DNA of 64,000 nt from contig NBTC02000002.1 of assembly GCA_002082245.2 (NCBI GenBank), positions 1,798,001-1,862,000 of the forward strand. Reading direction: 5' to 3'. A program made the position numbers and the translations under genes. The notes beneath the pieces are model-generated. The model ran no database searches and had not been told where the DNA came from. It saw nothing but the letters and a program-made list of their open reading frames with translations. Positions 18,745 through 27,994 of the stretch are shown here, one piece after another; position 1 is the first letter of the stretch; every line of letters starts with the position of its first letter. Source of the DNA: Yersinia enterocolitica. GTDB taxonomy: Bacteria > Pseudomonadota > Gammaproteobacteria > Enterobacterales > Enterobacteriaceae.

Positions 18745-20643
18745 ATGAAAAAAATAGCGCTCACCACATTACTCTGTGTCAGTACCACTTCCATCGCCGC
18801 GCAACAAGTTGATATCACTATTTTAGGCACCTCTGATTTACATGGTACTTTTGTGCCGTGGGACTATGCCAGTGACAGTGAAAACTTAGCCGGTAGCCTG
18901 AGCCAGATAGCCACGAAAGTGCAAAAAATACGGGCTGAACAGCCGAATGTGATTCTGGTCGATGCCGGTGATACCCTTCAGGGCAACTTTGTTGAAACCT
19001 TTAAAAATGAGCCGATCAGCCCGATGATTCTCGGCTTCAATGCCTTAAAATATGATGCCTGGGTGATGGGCAACCACGAATTTGATTTTGGCCTGAAAGC
19101 CCTTTCCACTTCACTAAAACAATTTGATGGCACGGCACTGGCGGGGAATATCTTCTGGGATTCAGGTAAACCTTACCTCCCCTCTTATAAAATCATCGAA
19201 CGTCAGGGGGTGAAAATCGGCATTATTGGCATGGATACCCCAATGACTGCGGAGTTTGCACAAGGCACCGACCGTATCAATGGCATTCATTTCACCGATC
19301 CAGTACAAGAAGTGAAAAAGGTTATTCAGCAAATCCAGCCACAAGTAGATGCCATCGTGCTGGTTGCCCATATGGGAGTCGATAATGAGAATCAGCGCCC
19401 TGGTACCGGGGTTGGCGATATCGCCAAGGCCAATCCAGAGCTGGCAGCCATTGTCGCAGGTCATATGCATGTGAAGATTGATAAAGCAGTGGTTAACGGT
19501 GTCATTATCACTGAACCAGATAAGTATGGCCGCGCGCTCTCCCGCATTGATCTGAAATTTGAGCAGCGTGAGGGTAAATATCATCTGGTGGATAAAGACA
19601 GCTATACCTACCCGATCAAGGGAGTCGAGTCTGATAAAAAGCTGGAAGCGATTTACCAGCCTTATCATGATATTTTGCGCGCCAATGCTAATCGGGTGAT
19701 TGCAACCTTGAGCGGCAGTAATCTGGTACCGGCCGATGAGATTAAAGGTATTCCTCAGGTTCATATTCAGGATACCGGTATCAGCGCGTTGTATCAGGAG
19801 GCGGCACATTATTATGCTCCTCAGGCGCAGGTTATTGCCTTACAGATTGATAACGACCATCCTAAACTGGATGTCGGTGATATCACCGCTAAAGACATTG
19901 CATTTAACTATCAATATGCCGGCGGTGAAATCACCGTTTATGCTCTGACCGGTAAAGCGTTAAAACAGTACATGGAGTGGTCGGCTGATTACTTTAATCA
20001 GGTTAAAGCGGGTGATGTCACCTACAGTTTTAATCCACAACGTCGCGCTTCAAAATATTCGACCAATGACTTCTTCGATGGTGTGACCTACACCATCGAT
20101 TTGCGTAAACCAGCAGGTTCGCGCATCACCGACCTACGCCTCAATGACGGCACGCCTGTTACCGATAGCACTCCTATTCATCTGGGAATGAACAGTTACC
20201 GGATGGGGCATTTGACGCAAAAAGGTGGCGCATTGGAAGGACAGAAATTCCAAGTGTTATCAGACAGTAAAGCACAATACGGTGAGGAAGACGGCACAAT
20301 ACGTAATCTGACCATTCGCTATTTGACTGATATTAAGGCCGGGAAGTATGAGGGTAAAGTTCAGCAGCGCTGGCATTTAATCGGGTTGGAAGGTTTTGAC
20401 AAACAGCAGAAGATTGTCAAACAGTTGATTAATAGTGGCAAAATTGCAGTACCAGCAACAGCAGATGGTCGCTACACCAATATTGCGTCAATTAACGTCA
20501 AAGATAAGTTGTTTAAGGATAGAGCCAGTTATGATGCTGCATTGGCTACGTTGCAGCAACAAACTACCAGTGCCAGCACTGAGCAGGCTAAGCAACAAGC
20601 GCAAACAGATATTATCTTAATCACCGCCCTGAATACGTTCTGA
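18745..20643 (+). CDS. Periplasmic 5'-nucleotidase / cyclic phosphodiesterase family protein
   Basis: A 632-residue secreted metallophosphoesterase. Signal peptide about 1-19 (cleavage near IAA-QQ). The N-terminal calcineurin-like domain (about 22-260) has the metal motifs GTSDLHG, DAGDTLQGN, MGNHEFDFG and AGHMHV. A 5'-nucleotidase C-terminal domain lies at about 335-530, with FNYQYAGGEITVYALTGKAL, and a Gln-rich tail follows. These enzymes dephosphorylate nucleotides, UDP-sugars or 2',3'-cyclic nucleotides in the periplasm for phosphate and nucleoside salvage. The SDLHG motif resembles CpdB-like members more than UshA, so the exact substrate is uncertain. Not present here in E. coli; a lone gene convergent with sucD. 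Confidence 0.85.
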   Translation: MKKIALTTLLCVSTTSIAAQQVDITILGTSDLHGTFVPWDYASDSENLAGSLSQIATKVQKIRAEQPNVILVDAGDTLQGNFVETFKNEPISPMILGFNALKYDAWVMGNHEFDFGLKALSTSLKQFDGTALAGNIFWDSGKPYLPSYKIIERQGVKIGIIGMDTPMTAEFAQGTDRINGIHFTDPVQEVKKVIQQIQPQVDAIVLVAHMGVDNENQRPGTGVGDIAKANPELAAIVAGHMHVKIDKAVVNGVIITEPDKYGRALSRIDLKFEQREGKYHLVDKDSYTYPIKGVESDKKLEAIYQPYHDILRANANRVIATLSGSNLVPADEIKGIPQVHIQDTGISALYQEAAHYYAPQAQVIALQIDNDHPKLDVGDITAKDIAFNYQYAGGEITVYALTGKALKQYMEWSADYFNQVKAGDVTYSFNPQRRASKYSTNDFFDGVTYTIDLRKPAGSRITDLRLNDGTPVTDSTPIHLGMNSYRMGHLTQKGGALEGQKFQVLSDSKAQYGEEDGTIRNLTIRYLTDIKAGKYEGKVQQRWHLIGLEGFDKQQKIVKQLINSGKIAVPATADGRYTNIASINVKDKLFKDRASYDAALATLQQQTTSASTEQAKQQAQTDIILITALNTF

Positions 20644-20657
20644 TTAGCCACAAAAAA

Positions 20658-20675
20658 GGCCACCGCAAGGTGGCC
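20658..20675 (-). terminator. Intrinsic terminator of the sdh-suc operon
   Basis: GGCCACC-GCAA-GGTGGCC, a 7-bp GC-rich stem with a tetraloop. Read leftward it is followed by TTTTTTG. It lies 44 bp beyond the sucD stop and closes sdhCDAB-sucABCD. On the plus strand the T run is weak, so stopping of the convergent 5'-nucleotidase gene is less certain. Confidence 0.85.
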
Positions 20676-20685
20676 TCTATCTTGA

Positions 20686-20703
20686 GTTAGTTATCAAACT
20701 AAC
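20686..20703 (-). ncRNA. sucD 3'UTR hairpin, possible SdhX-like sRNA region
   Basis: GTTAGTT-ATCA-AACTAAC forms a perfect 7-bp hairpin immediately after the sucD stop, and the terminator follows 10 bp later. In E. coli the sRNA SdhX (RybD) is processed from the sucD 3'UTR and ends at the suc terminator. The arrangement is comparable, but no conserved seed was recognised, so this is only a candidate. Confidence 0.3.
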
Positions 20704-20718
20704 ATCGTATCTAATGGC

Positions 20719-21591
20719 TTACTGCGGTAACACGGCTTTAACGGCATTGCCGATTTCAGCCAGACTACGGACTGTTTTCACACCGGCAGCTTCCAGCGCC
20801 GCGAACTTATCATCCGCAGTTCCTTTACCACCCGCAATGATGGCGCCTGCGTGGCCCATACGCTTACCTTTTGGTGCAGTTACACCGGCGATGTAACCCA
20901 CAACAGGTTTGGTCACGTGATCTTTAATATAAGCAGCGGCTTCTTCTTCAGCGTTACCACCAATTTCACCGATCATCACAATAACTTCAGTCTGCGGGTC
21001 TTCCTGGAACAACTTCAGAATATCAATGAAGTTAGAACCTGGGATCGGGTCGCCACCGATGCCAACACAAGTGGACTGACCGAAACCGATATCCGTGGTT
21101 TGTTTTACCGCTTCATAGGTCAAAGTACCGGAACGAGAAACAATACCCACTTTGCCCGGTAAATGAATGTGGCCCGGCATGATGCCAATCTTACATTCAC
21201 CTGGGGTGATAACACCTGGGCAGTTCGGACCGATCATCCGTGCATCAGACTGTTCTAATCTGACTTTTACTACCAGCATATCCAGTGTTGGGATGCCTTC
21301 AGTAATACAGATGATCAGTTTGATACCGGCATCAATAGCTTCCAGAATGGAGTCTTTACAGAACGGCGCTGGCACGTAGATAACAGATGCCGTAGCACCG
21401 GTAGTTTCTACTGCTTCACGTACGGTATTGAATACTGGTAGGCCCAGATGCTGGGTGCCGCCTTTACCTGGCGTTACGCCGCCAACCATTTTTGTACCAT
21501 AGGCAATAGCTTGTTCGGAGTGGAAAGTCCCTTGGCTACCGGTAAAACCCTGGCAAATAACTTTGGTGTTTTTATCAATTAAAATAGACAT
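20719..21591 (-). CDS. sucD: Succinyl-CoA synthetase alpha subunit
   Basis: A 290-residue cytoplasmic TCA-cycle enzyme subunit. N-terminal CoA-binding Rossmann domain ([20 protein letters not shown]) and ligase domain with the phospho-histidine loop GHAGAII (motif [19 protein letters not shown]). With SucC it interconverts succinyl-CoA and succinate with nucleotide phosphorylation. The start shares one base with the sucC stop, consistent with coupled translation of the 1:1 subunits. Confidence 0.98.
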   Translation of the reverse strand: MSILIDKNTKVICQGFTGSQGTFHSEQAIAYGTKMVGGVTPGKGGTQHLGLPVFNTVREAVETTGATASVIYVPAPFCKDSILEAIDAGIKLIICITEGIPTLDMLVVKVRLEQSDARMIGPNCPGVITPGECKIGIMPGHIHLPGKVGIVSRSGTLTYEAVKQTTDIGFGQSTCVGIGGDPIPGSNFIDILKLFQEDPQTEVIVMIGEIGGNAEEEAAAYIKDHVTKPVVGYIAGVTAPKGKRMGHAGAIIAGGKGTADDKFAALEAAGVKTVRSLAEIGNAVKAVLPQ

Positions 21592-22757
21592 TATTTAGCC
21601 CCCACTGCCGCTACAACTTGCTGAGCCGCATCTGTCAGGCTGGTCGCAGCAATGATATTCAAACCGCTGTCTGCCAATTTTTTGGCACCCAGTTCAGCGT
21701 TATTTCCTTCCAGACGAACCACCACTGGCACGTTTACGCCCACTTCTTCAACCGCACCAATGATGCCGTCAGCGATCAGGTCACAGCGCACAATGCCGCC
21801 GAAAATGTTAACCAGAACCGCTTTCACTTTGTCATCAGACAGAATGATTTTGAATGCTTCAGTCACACGCTCTTTGGTTGCACCACCGCCAACATCGAGG
21901 AAGTTAGCCGGTTCACCACCGTGAAGTTTCACGATGTCCATGGTTCCCATTGCCAAACCGGCACCGTTAACCATGCAACCAATGTTGCCATCCAACGCCA
22001 CGTAGTTCAGTTCCCACTGCGCCGCATCAGCTTCACGTTTATCTTCCTGCGACTTATCACGCATTTCACGCAGTTCTGGTTGACGGAACAAGGCGTTACC
22101 ATCAGCACCCAGCTTGCCATCCAGACAGATCAGATCGCCCTGTTTGGTAATCACCAGCGGGTTGATCTCAACCATCGCCAAGTCACGTTCCAAGAACAAT
22201 GTTGCCAGGCCCATAAAGATCTTGGTGAACTGAGTGACTTGCTTACCGGTCAGGCCCAGTTTAAAGGCTAACTCGCGGCCCTGATAAGGCTGCGGCCCCG
22301 TCAACGGATCCAATGCGATTTTGTGGATCAGTTCAGGCGTTTCTTCGGCAACTTTCTCAATTTCAACACCGCCTTCAGTGGATGCCATAAACACCACGCG
22401 ACGGGAGCTACGGTCAATAACCGCGCCCAGATACAGCTCTTTATCGATATCAGTCGCAGCTTCAACCAGAATTTGGTGAACCGGCTGACCGTGGGCATCT
22501 GTCTGGTAGGTCACCAAGTTTTTACCCAACCACTGTTCAGCGAAAGCACGAATATCTTCTTTGCTGTTAACCAGTTTCACGCCGCCCGCTTTACCGCGAC
22601 CACCCGCATGCACCTGACATTTAACCACCCACGGGCCAGCACCGATTTTAGATGCGGCTTCTTCTGCTTCACGCGGTGTAGTACAAGCGTAGCCAGTTGG
22701 CGCTGGCATGCCATACCGAGCAAACAGTTGTTTTGCCTGATATTCGTGTAAATTCAT
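21591..22757 (-). CDS. sucC: Succinyl-CoA synthetase beta subunit
   Basis: A 388-residue protein, same length as E. coli SucC. N-terminal ATP-grasp domain ([35 protein letters not shown]) binds nucleotide. The C-terminal ligase domain ([18 protein letters not shown]) contacts SucD. It provides nucleotide specificity and succinate binding. A 114-bp spacer separates it from sucB. Confidence 0.98.
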   Translation of the reverse strand: MNLHEYQAKQLFARYGMPAPTGYACTTPREAEEAASKIGAGPWVVKCQVHAGGRGKAGGVKLVNSKEDIRAFAEQWLGKNLVTYQTDAHGQPVHQILVEAATDIDKELYLGAVIDRSSRRVVFMASTEGGVEIEKVAEETPELIHKIALDPLTGPQPYQGRELAFKLGLTGKQVTQFTKIFMGLATLFLERDLAMVEINPLVITKQGDLICLDGKLGADGNALFRQPELREMRDKSQEDKREADAAQWELNYVALDGNIGCMVNGAGLAMGTMDIVKLHGGEPANFLDVGGGATKERVTEAFKIILSDDKVKAVLVNIFGGIVRCDLIADGIIGAVEEVGVNVPVVVRLEGNNAELGAKKLADSGLNIIAATSLTDAAQQVVAAVGAK

Positions 22758-22871
22758 GATGTTCTATCCATATAAGGTCTGAGATGGGCCGAAGCCTACT
22801 AGGTAGCCTGATTGCACGGAGGCAGGTTAATCAACACCTTGCAATCAGACTGACCTTGTCATTTATCTTTT

Positions 22872-24092
22872 TTATACGTCGAGCAGTAAGCGAGCTGGAT
22901 CTTCCAGCATCTCTTTCACCGTCACCAGATAACCCACGGACTCGCGGCCATCAATCAAACGGTGATCGTAGGACAGTGCCAAATACATCATTGGCAGAAT
23001 CACTACCTGACCATTTACCGCCATTGGCCGGTCTTTGATAGCATGCATACCAAGGATCGCGCTTTGTGGTGGGTTAATGATCGGAGTCGACATCAGGGAG
23101 CCGAATACGCCGCCATTGGTAATAGTGAAATTACCGCCAGTCAGCTCTTCTACTTTCAGTTTGCCGTCACGGCCTTTTACAGCCAGTTCTTTGATTTTCT
23201 TCTCGATATCAGCCATACCCAGGGTATCTACATCACGCAACACTGGCGTCACCAGACCGCGCGGGGTAGAAACCGCAATACTGACATCAAAGTAGTTGTG
23301 ATAGACCACATCTTCGCCATCAATAGAAGCATTCACTTCAGGATAACGTTTCAAAGCTTCAACTACCGCTTTGATATAGAAGGACATAAAGCCAAGACGA
23401 ACACCGTGGCGCTTCTCGAAAGCTTCACCGTACTGCTTACGCAGGTCCATGATCGGCTTCATATTGATTTCGTTAAACGTGGTCAGCATTGCTGTACTGT
23501 TTTTCGCTTCCAACAAACGCTCAGCAACACGTTTACGCAAGCGGGTCATAGGTACGCGTTTTTCGCTACGGCTAGCCAGTGCCGCAGGTGCGGCGGCGGC
23601 TACTTTGGTCTCAGCCACTGCCGGTGCCGTTTTACGGTTTGCCAAATGACTATCGACATCTTCACGGGTAATACGGCCACCCACGCCGCTGCCTTTAATG
23701 GCAGTAGCATCAAGGTCATGTTCTGCAATCAGACGGCGAATTGCCGGGCTGAGAGTATCGTTACTCTCTTCTTCCAGGCTAGCGGTCTGGCGCTGCGCCG
23801 GAGTGGACTCAGTGCTTTGACTTTTTTCTTCCGTCGGCTTACCTGAACTGTCACTTGGACGAATACGGCCCAGTACCTGACGTGAGGTCACAGTCGCGCC
23901 TTCGTCTTCCAAAATGGCGTCTAAAATACCGTCCTGACTGGCCGGAACTTCCAGAATCACTTTGTCCGTTTCAATCTCAACCAGCACTTCATCGCGTTTA
24001 ACGCTGTCGCCCGGTTTCTTGTGCCAAGTTGCTACAGAGCCATCAGCGACAGACTCAGGGAGGTCAGGAACATTAATATCTACGCTACTCAT
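22872..24092 (-). CDS. sucB: 2-oxoglutarate dehydrogenase E2 (dihydrolipoyl succinyltransferase)
   Basis: A 406-residue core subunit of the 2-oxoglutarate dehydrogenase complex. N-terminal lipoyl domain with the modified Lys in [13 protein letters not shown]; an Ala/Ser/Thr-rich linker; peripheral-subunit-binding domain ([20 protein letters not shown]); C-terminal catalytic acyltransferase with [12 protein letters not shown], whose His and Asp are catalytic. Transfers succinyl from lipoamide to CoA. Lies 29 bp after sucA. Confidence 0.98.
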   Translation of the reverse strand: MSSVDINVPDLPESVADGSVATWHKKPGDSVKRDEVLVEIETDKVILEVPASQDGILDAILEDEGATVTSRQVLGRIRPSDSSGKPTEEKSQSTESTPAQRQTASLEEESNDTLSPAIRRLIAEHDLDATAIKGSGVGGRITREDVDSHLANRKTAPAVAETKVAAAAPAALASRSEKRVPMTRLRKRVAERLLEAKNSTAMLTTFNEINMKPIMDLRKQYGEAFEKRHGVRLGFMSFYIKAVVEALKRYPEVNASIDGEDVVYHNYFDVSIAVSTPRGLVTPVLRDVDTLGMADIEKKIKELAVKGRDGKLKVEELTGGNFTITNGGVFGSLMSTPIINPPQSAILGMHAIKDRPMAVNGQVVILPMMYLALSYDHRLIDGRESVGYLVTVKEMLEDPARLLLDV

Positions 24093-24121
24093 TCTCTATC
24101 CTTTATATGTTAACCGGCTCG

Positions 24122-26929
24122 CTACTCGACGGTAAGCGCGTCATTAACCAGAGCTTGTTGTTGTTTCTGGTGTACGGAAATGTATCCAACTGCCGGTGAA
24201 GCTGATGCAGGGCGACCGGCATAACGCAAGGAAGCACCAAATGGAATCACTTCGCGGAAGTTGTGCTGGCTACAATACCAGGCACCCTGGTTCAGCGGCT
24301 CTTCCTGGCACCAGACGAAATCATGCACATGAGCGAACTGTTCCAACACCGCTTGTACAGCATGATGCGGGAACGGATAAAGCTGCTCAATACGCACGAT
24401 AGCAACATCGGTTTGCCCATTCTTACGGCGTTGTTCCAGCAGGTCGTAATACACTTTGCCTGAACACATAACGACACGTTTGACGCCTTTCGCATCCAGC
24501 TCGTCAACTTCACCAATCGCTGGTAAGAAGCTGCCATTTGCCAATTCATCAAGCGATGATATGGCCAACGGATGACGCAACAATGACTTAGGTGACATTA
24601 CCACCAGCGGGCGACGCATACCACGTAATGCCTGACGACGGATCATGTGGTAAACCTGCGCCGGCGTAGAGGGGATACACACCTGCATATTTTGTTCGGC
24701 ACAAAGTTGCAGATAACGCTCCAGTCGTGCGGATGAGTGCTCTGGACCCTGCCCTTCATAACCATGTGGCAGCAACATCACCAGGCCACACATCCGGCCC
24801 CATTTCTGCTCACCGGAGCTGATGAACTGGTCGATAACCACTTGCGCACCGTTGGCAAAGTCACCAAACTGCGCTTCCCAGATAGTCAGGGTGCGTGGTT
24901 CTGCGGTGGCATAGCCATATTCAAATGCTAACACCGCTTCTTCTGACAGCACGGAGTCCCAAACCTGGAAGTCACCCTGCCCACTGTGTACGTTCGCCAG
25001 CGGCACATAAACCGAGCCATTTTTCTGGTTATGGATCACCGCATGACGATGGAAGAAGGTACCGCGACCCGCGTCTTCACCGGACAAACGAATCGGAATC
25101 CCTTCATCTACCAGCGTTGCGTAAGCCAGTGTTTCAGCCCCACCCCAGTCAAACGGCTTCTCACCACTTGCCATCAAAGCACGATCGCCATAAATCTTGG
25201 CAACACGGGATTGCATTTCAATGGCTTCCGGCGCATGGCTGATGCGACGCGCCAGATCTTGCAGGCGTTTCATCTCAACTTTGCTTGGATATTCTTCGTC
25301 CCACTCATGGTTCAGATACGGCGACCAGGTGAAGGATTGCAGATTCATCGGACGCCACTCTTCCACCACACAGTCACCACCATCCAGCGCATCACGATAC
25401 AGGTTGACCATTTCCGTGGCATCTTCCAGGCTGGCGATATTTTGCTCGGTCAGCTTGTCAGCATAAATCTTGCGCGGCGTCGGGTGTTTTTTGATCTTCT
25501 GATACATCACGGGCTGCGTTGCACTTGGCTCATCGGCTTCGTTATGCCCATGGCGGCGATAGCAAACCAGATCGATCATCACGTCACGTTTAAAGGTGTT
25601 ACGGAAATCCAACGCCAGACGGGTAACAAACGCCACAGCTTCAGGATCATCAGCATTCACGTGGAAAATCGGAGCCTGTACCATTTTGGCGATATCGGTA
25701 CAGTACTGGGTAGAACGCGCATCCAGTGGGTTCGAGGTAGTGAAACCAATCTGGTTGTTGATAACAATGCGCACCGTCCCGCCCACTTCATAGCCACGTG
25801 CCTGTGACATATTCAGTGTTTCTTGCACCACGCCCTGGCCGGTAATCGCCGCATCACCATGAATAGTGATTGGCAGAACCATATTGCTGCGTGCTTCATC
25901 CAGACGATCACGGCGTGCACGTACCGAACCGATAACCACCGGGCTGACAATTTCCAGATGGGATGGGTTAAAGGCCAGTGCCAGGTGAACCAGGCCACCT
26001 TCAGTTTCCACATCGGATGAGAAGCCTTGGTGATATTTAACGTCACCGGTCCCCAGATGCTCTTTATGCTTACCGGCAAATTCGTCAAACAAATCTTCCG
26101 GCTTCTTACCCAAAACGTTGATCAATACGTTGAGGCGGCCACGGTGAGCCATCCCCAGAACCACTTCACGGGTACCATTTTTCCCCGCATGGCGAATCAT
26201 CTCTTTCAGCATGGTGACCAGCGAATCGCCGCCCTCCAGCGAGAAACGCTTCGCGCCCGGGAATTTAGCCCCTAAATAACGTTCCAGACCTTCAGCGGCA
26301 GTCAATTCGCTCAGGAAGCGACGTTTTTCTTCATCACTGAATGTCGGTTTCCCAACCACCGACTCAATACGCTGCTGAAGCCAGCGTTTTTCTTCGGTGT
26401 TGGTAATGTGCATGTATTCAGCGCCGATAGAGCCGCAATAGGTCTGTTTCAGTGCTGCATACAGGTCAGACAACTTCATGGTTTCTTTGCCAATAGCAAA
26501 AGAACCCACATTGAAGGTGTTTTGGAAATCGGCTTCGGTCAGGTGGTGGTAGGAAGGTTCAAGGTCTGGAACAGACTCCTGCTTCCACAAACCGAGTGGA
26601 TCAAGGTTGGCATGTTGATGACCACGGAAGCGGAAGGCGTTGATTAACTGCAACACCTTAACTTGCTTGGCATCATTTTCAGGATCGCTGATGGATGAGT
26701 TATAACGAGAGGAATCCTTCGCCAAGCGACGGAAATACTCACGTGTTTGAGAGTGGAACTGATCAGGTTTTACACCCGTTGTTGGTAGCTGTTGAAAAAT
26801 TGAACGCCAACTATCATCAACGGAACCAGGATCGGTTAAAAAGTCTTCATAGAGCTGCTCTATGTAGGACTGGTTCGCGCCCGCCAGATAGGAGGAATCC
26901 AGCCAGGCCTTCATTGCGCCGTTCTGCAT
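24122..26929 (-). CDS. sucA: 2-oxoglutarate dehydrogenase E1
   Basis: A 935-residue thiamine-diphosphate enzyme (E. coli 933) that decarboxylates 2-oxoglutarate and succinylates the lipoyl domain of SucB. The N-terminal E2-binding helix (KAWLDSSYLAGANQSYIEQL) is followed by the ThDP domain (GMAHRGRLNVLINVLGKKPE, HGDAAITGQGVVQETLNMSQ) and the transketolase-like C-terminal region (RGTFFHRHAVIHNQ). Two adjacent ATGs occur; the second (26929) is preferred because AAGGGA lies at better spacing and the N-terminus then matches E. coli. Confidence 0.97.
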   Translation of the reverse strand: MQNGAMKAWLDSSYLAGANQSYIEQLYEDFLTDPGSVDDSWRSIFQQLPTTGVKPDQFHSQTREYFRRLAKDSSRYNSSISDPENDAKQVKVLQLINAFRFRGHQHANLDPLGLWKQESVPDLEPSYHHLTEADFQNTFNVGSFAIGKETMKLSDLYAALKQTYCGSIGAEYMHITNTEEKRWLQQRIESVVGKPTFSDEEKRRFLSELTAAEGLERYLGAKFPGAKRFSLEGGDSLVTMLKEMIRHAGKNGTREVVLGMAHRGRLNVLINVLGKKPEDLFDEFAGKHKEHLGTGDVKYHQGFSSDVETEGGLVHLALAFNPSHLEIVSPVVIGSVRARRDRLDEARSNMVLPITIHGDAAITGQGVVQETLNMSQARGYEVGGTVRIVINNQIGFTTSNPLDARSTQYCTDIAKMVQAPIFHVNADDPEAVAFVTRLALDFRNTFKRDVMIDLVCYRRHGHNEADEPSATQPVMYQKIKKHPTPRKIYADKLTEQNIASLEDATEMVNLYRDALDGGDCVVEEWRPMNLQSFTWSPYLNHEWDEEYPSKVEMKRLQDLARRISHAPEAIEMQSRVAKIYGDRALMASGEKPFDWGGAETLAYATLVDEGIPIRLSGEDAGRGTFFHRHAVIHNQKNGSVYVPLANVHSGQGDFQVWDSVLSEEAVLAFEYGYATAEPRTLTIWEAQFGDFANGAQVVIDQFISSGEQKWGRMCGLVMLLPHGYEGQGPEHSSARLERYLQLCAEQNMQVCIPSTPAQVYHMIRRQALRGMRRPLVVMSPKSLLRHPLAISSLDELANGSFLPAIGEVDELDAKGVKRVVMCSGKVYYDLLEQRRKNGQTDVAIVRIEQLYPFPHHAVQAVLEQFAHVHDFVWCQEEPLNQGAWYCSQHNFREVIPFGASLRYAGRPASASPAVGYISVHQKQQQALVNDALTVE

Positions 26930-27072
26930 CATGATCCCTTAAGCTTTGAAGCTTCAGTTTTCGCCGTGGTTAACATATACACCGTAGTATCAACGGTTTG
27001 CCGTAAAAACGGTTCACTCGACATGCTCAATGCACGTTCTGTTATGGACCTTAACGGTCCCGTTCAAGGAAC

Positions 27073-27105
27073 CTCTAAAAACTGACTGCATGCCGGCTTT
27101 TAGAG
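27073..27105. other. Inverted repeat in the sdhB-sucA spacer
   Basis: CTCTAAAA (27073-27080) pairs with TTTTAGAG (27098-27105); CAAGG and CCTTG further out extend the structure. It lies in the sucA leader and may contribute to differential expression of sdh and suc within the long operon. Confidence 0.45.
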
Positions 27106-27122
27106 ATTCCCTACCTTGAAGC

Positions 27123-27148
27123 AACCCGGGAAATACATTCCCCGGGTT
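27123..27148. other. GC-rich hairpin in the sdhB-sucA spacer
   Basis: AACCCGGG (27123-27130) and CCCGGGTT (27141-27148) form an 8-bp stem with a 10-nt loop. There is no T run after it in the leftward direction, so it is more likely an mRNA-stabilising hairpin or a leaky terminator than a full stop. Confidence 0.45.
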
Positions 27149-27158
27149 AATAAACTCA

Positions 27159-27243
27159 CATCATGCACTACGTTGCAACTATCATTCGCTACCCTGTAGC
27201 TATACATGCGCTACGCTGTAACTATCATGCGCTACGCTGTAAC
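27159..27243 (-). repeat. Four tandem 21-22 bp repeats overlapping the 3' end of sdhB
   Basis: Read leftward, the unit GTTACAGCGTAGCGCATGA (then TA) occurs at 27223-27243, 27201-27222, 27180-27200 and 27159-27179. The first two are nearly identical and the outer two have several substitutions. The first unit carries the last codons and stop of sdhB (Gln-Arg-Ser-Ala-stop), so the others look like duplications of the gene end into the untranslated spacer. Confidence 0.85.
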
Positions 27244-27941
27244 AACATAGACTTAATGTGACCAATTGCTTTGGTCGGGTTAAGGCCTTTAGGACAAACA
27301 CTGACACAATTCATGATGCTATGGCAGCGGAAAACACTAAAAGCGTCGTCCAGGTCATCCAACCGTGCTGCTGTTTCGGTATCACGGCTGTCAATCAGGA
27401 AGCGATAAGCAGCCAGTAACCCTGCCGGGCCGACAAACTTATCTGGATTCCACCAGAATGACGGACAAGATGTCGAGCAACAGGCGCACAGGATGCATTC
27501 ATACAAACCATCCAGTTTTTCGCGCTGTTCCGGGGATTGCAAATGCTCACGTGCCGGCGGATTTTTGCCATCATTCAACAGGTAAGGTTTAATTTTCTCG
27601 TACTGAGTATAAAACTGCCCCATATCGACCACTAAATCCCGCACCACCGGTAACCCCGGCAATGGGCGAATCACAATCTTTTTATTACCCTTTTGCAATG
27701 CCGAGACTGGCGTAATACAAGCCAGACCGTTTTTGCCATTCATATTCAAACCGTCTGAACCACACACACCTTCACGGCATGAACGGCGAAACGACAGGGT
27801 AGGATCTTTTTCTTTCAACTGGATGAGCGCATCCAGCAACATCATATCCCGGCCTTCTTCCGCTTCCAGCTCATAATCCTGCATGTGCGGCGCGTTATCG
27901 ATGTCCGGGTTATAACGATAAATTGAGAACTCAAGTTTCAT
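27225..27941 (-). CDS. sdhB: Succinate dehydrogenase iron-sulfur subunit
   Basis: A 238-residue subunit of respiratory complex II, on the cytoplasmic face of the inner membrane. The N-terminal plant-type ferredoxin domain carries the [2Fe-2S] cysteines (CREGVCGSDG and downstream C). The C-terminal domain carries the [4Fe-4S] and [3Fe-4S] cysteines (CILCACCSTSCPSFWWN, CHSIMNCVSVCPKGLNP). Passes electrons from SdhA FAD to quinone. The gene end is the first unit of a tandem repeat. Confidence 0.98.
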   Translation of the reverse strand: MKLEFSIYRYNPDIDNAPHMQDYELEAEEGRDMMLLDALIQLKEKDPTLSFRRSCREGVCGSDGLNMNGKNGLACITPVSALQKGNKKIVIRPLPGLPVVRDLVVDMGQFYTQYEKIKPYLLNDGKNPPAREHLQSPEQREKLDGLYECILCACCSTSCPSFWWNPDKFVGPAGLLAAYRFLIDSRDTETAARLDDLDDAFSVFRCHSIMNCVSVCPKGLNPTKAIGHIKSMLLQRSA

Positions 27942-27994
27942 GACCTTTTCCTCCGCAACGGGTTAGGTTTAACCCTATCAACACAACACATGCA

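Noticed and set aside
21618..25807. Long plus-strand frames inside sucC, sucB and sucA (217, 294 and 273 codons)
   Set aside because: They lie wholly within conserved genes of the other strand, have no family features and follow the codon pattern of the real genes.
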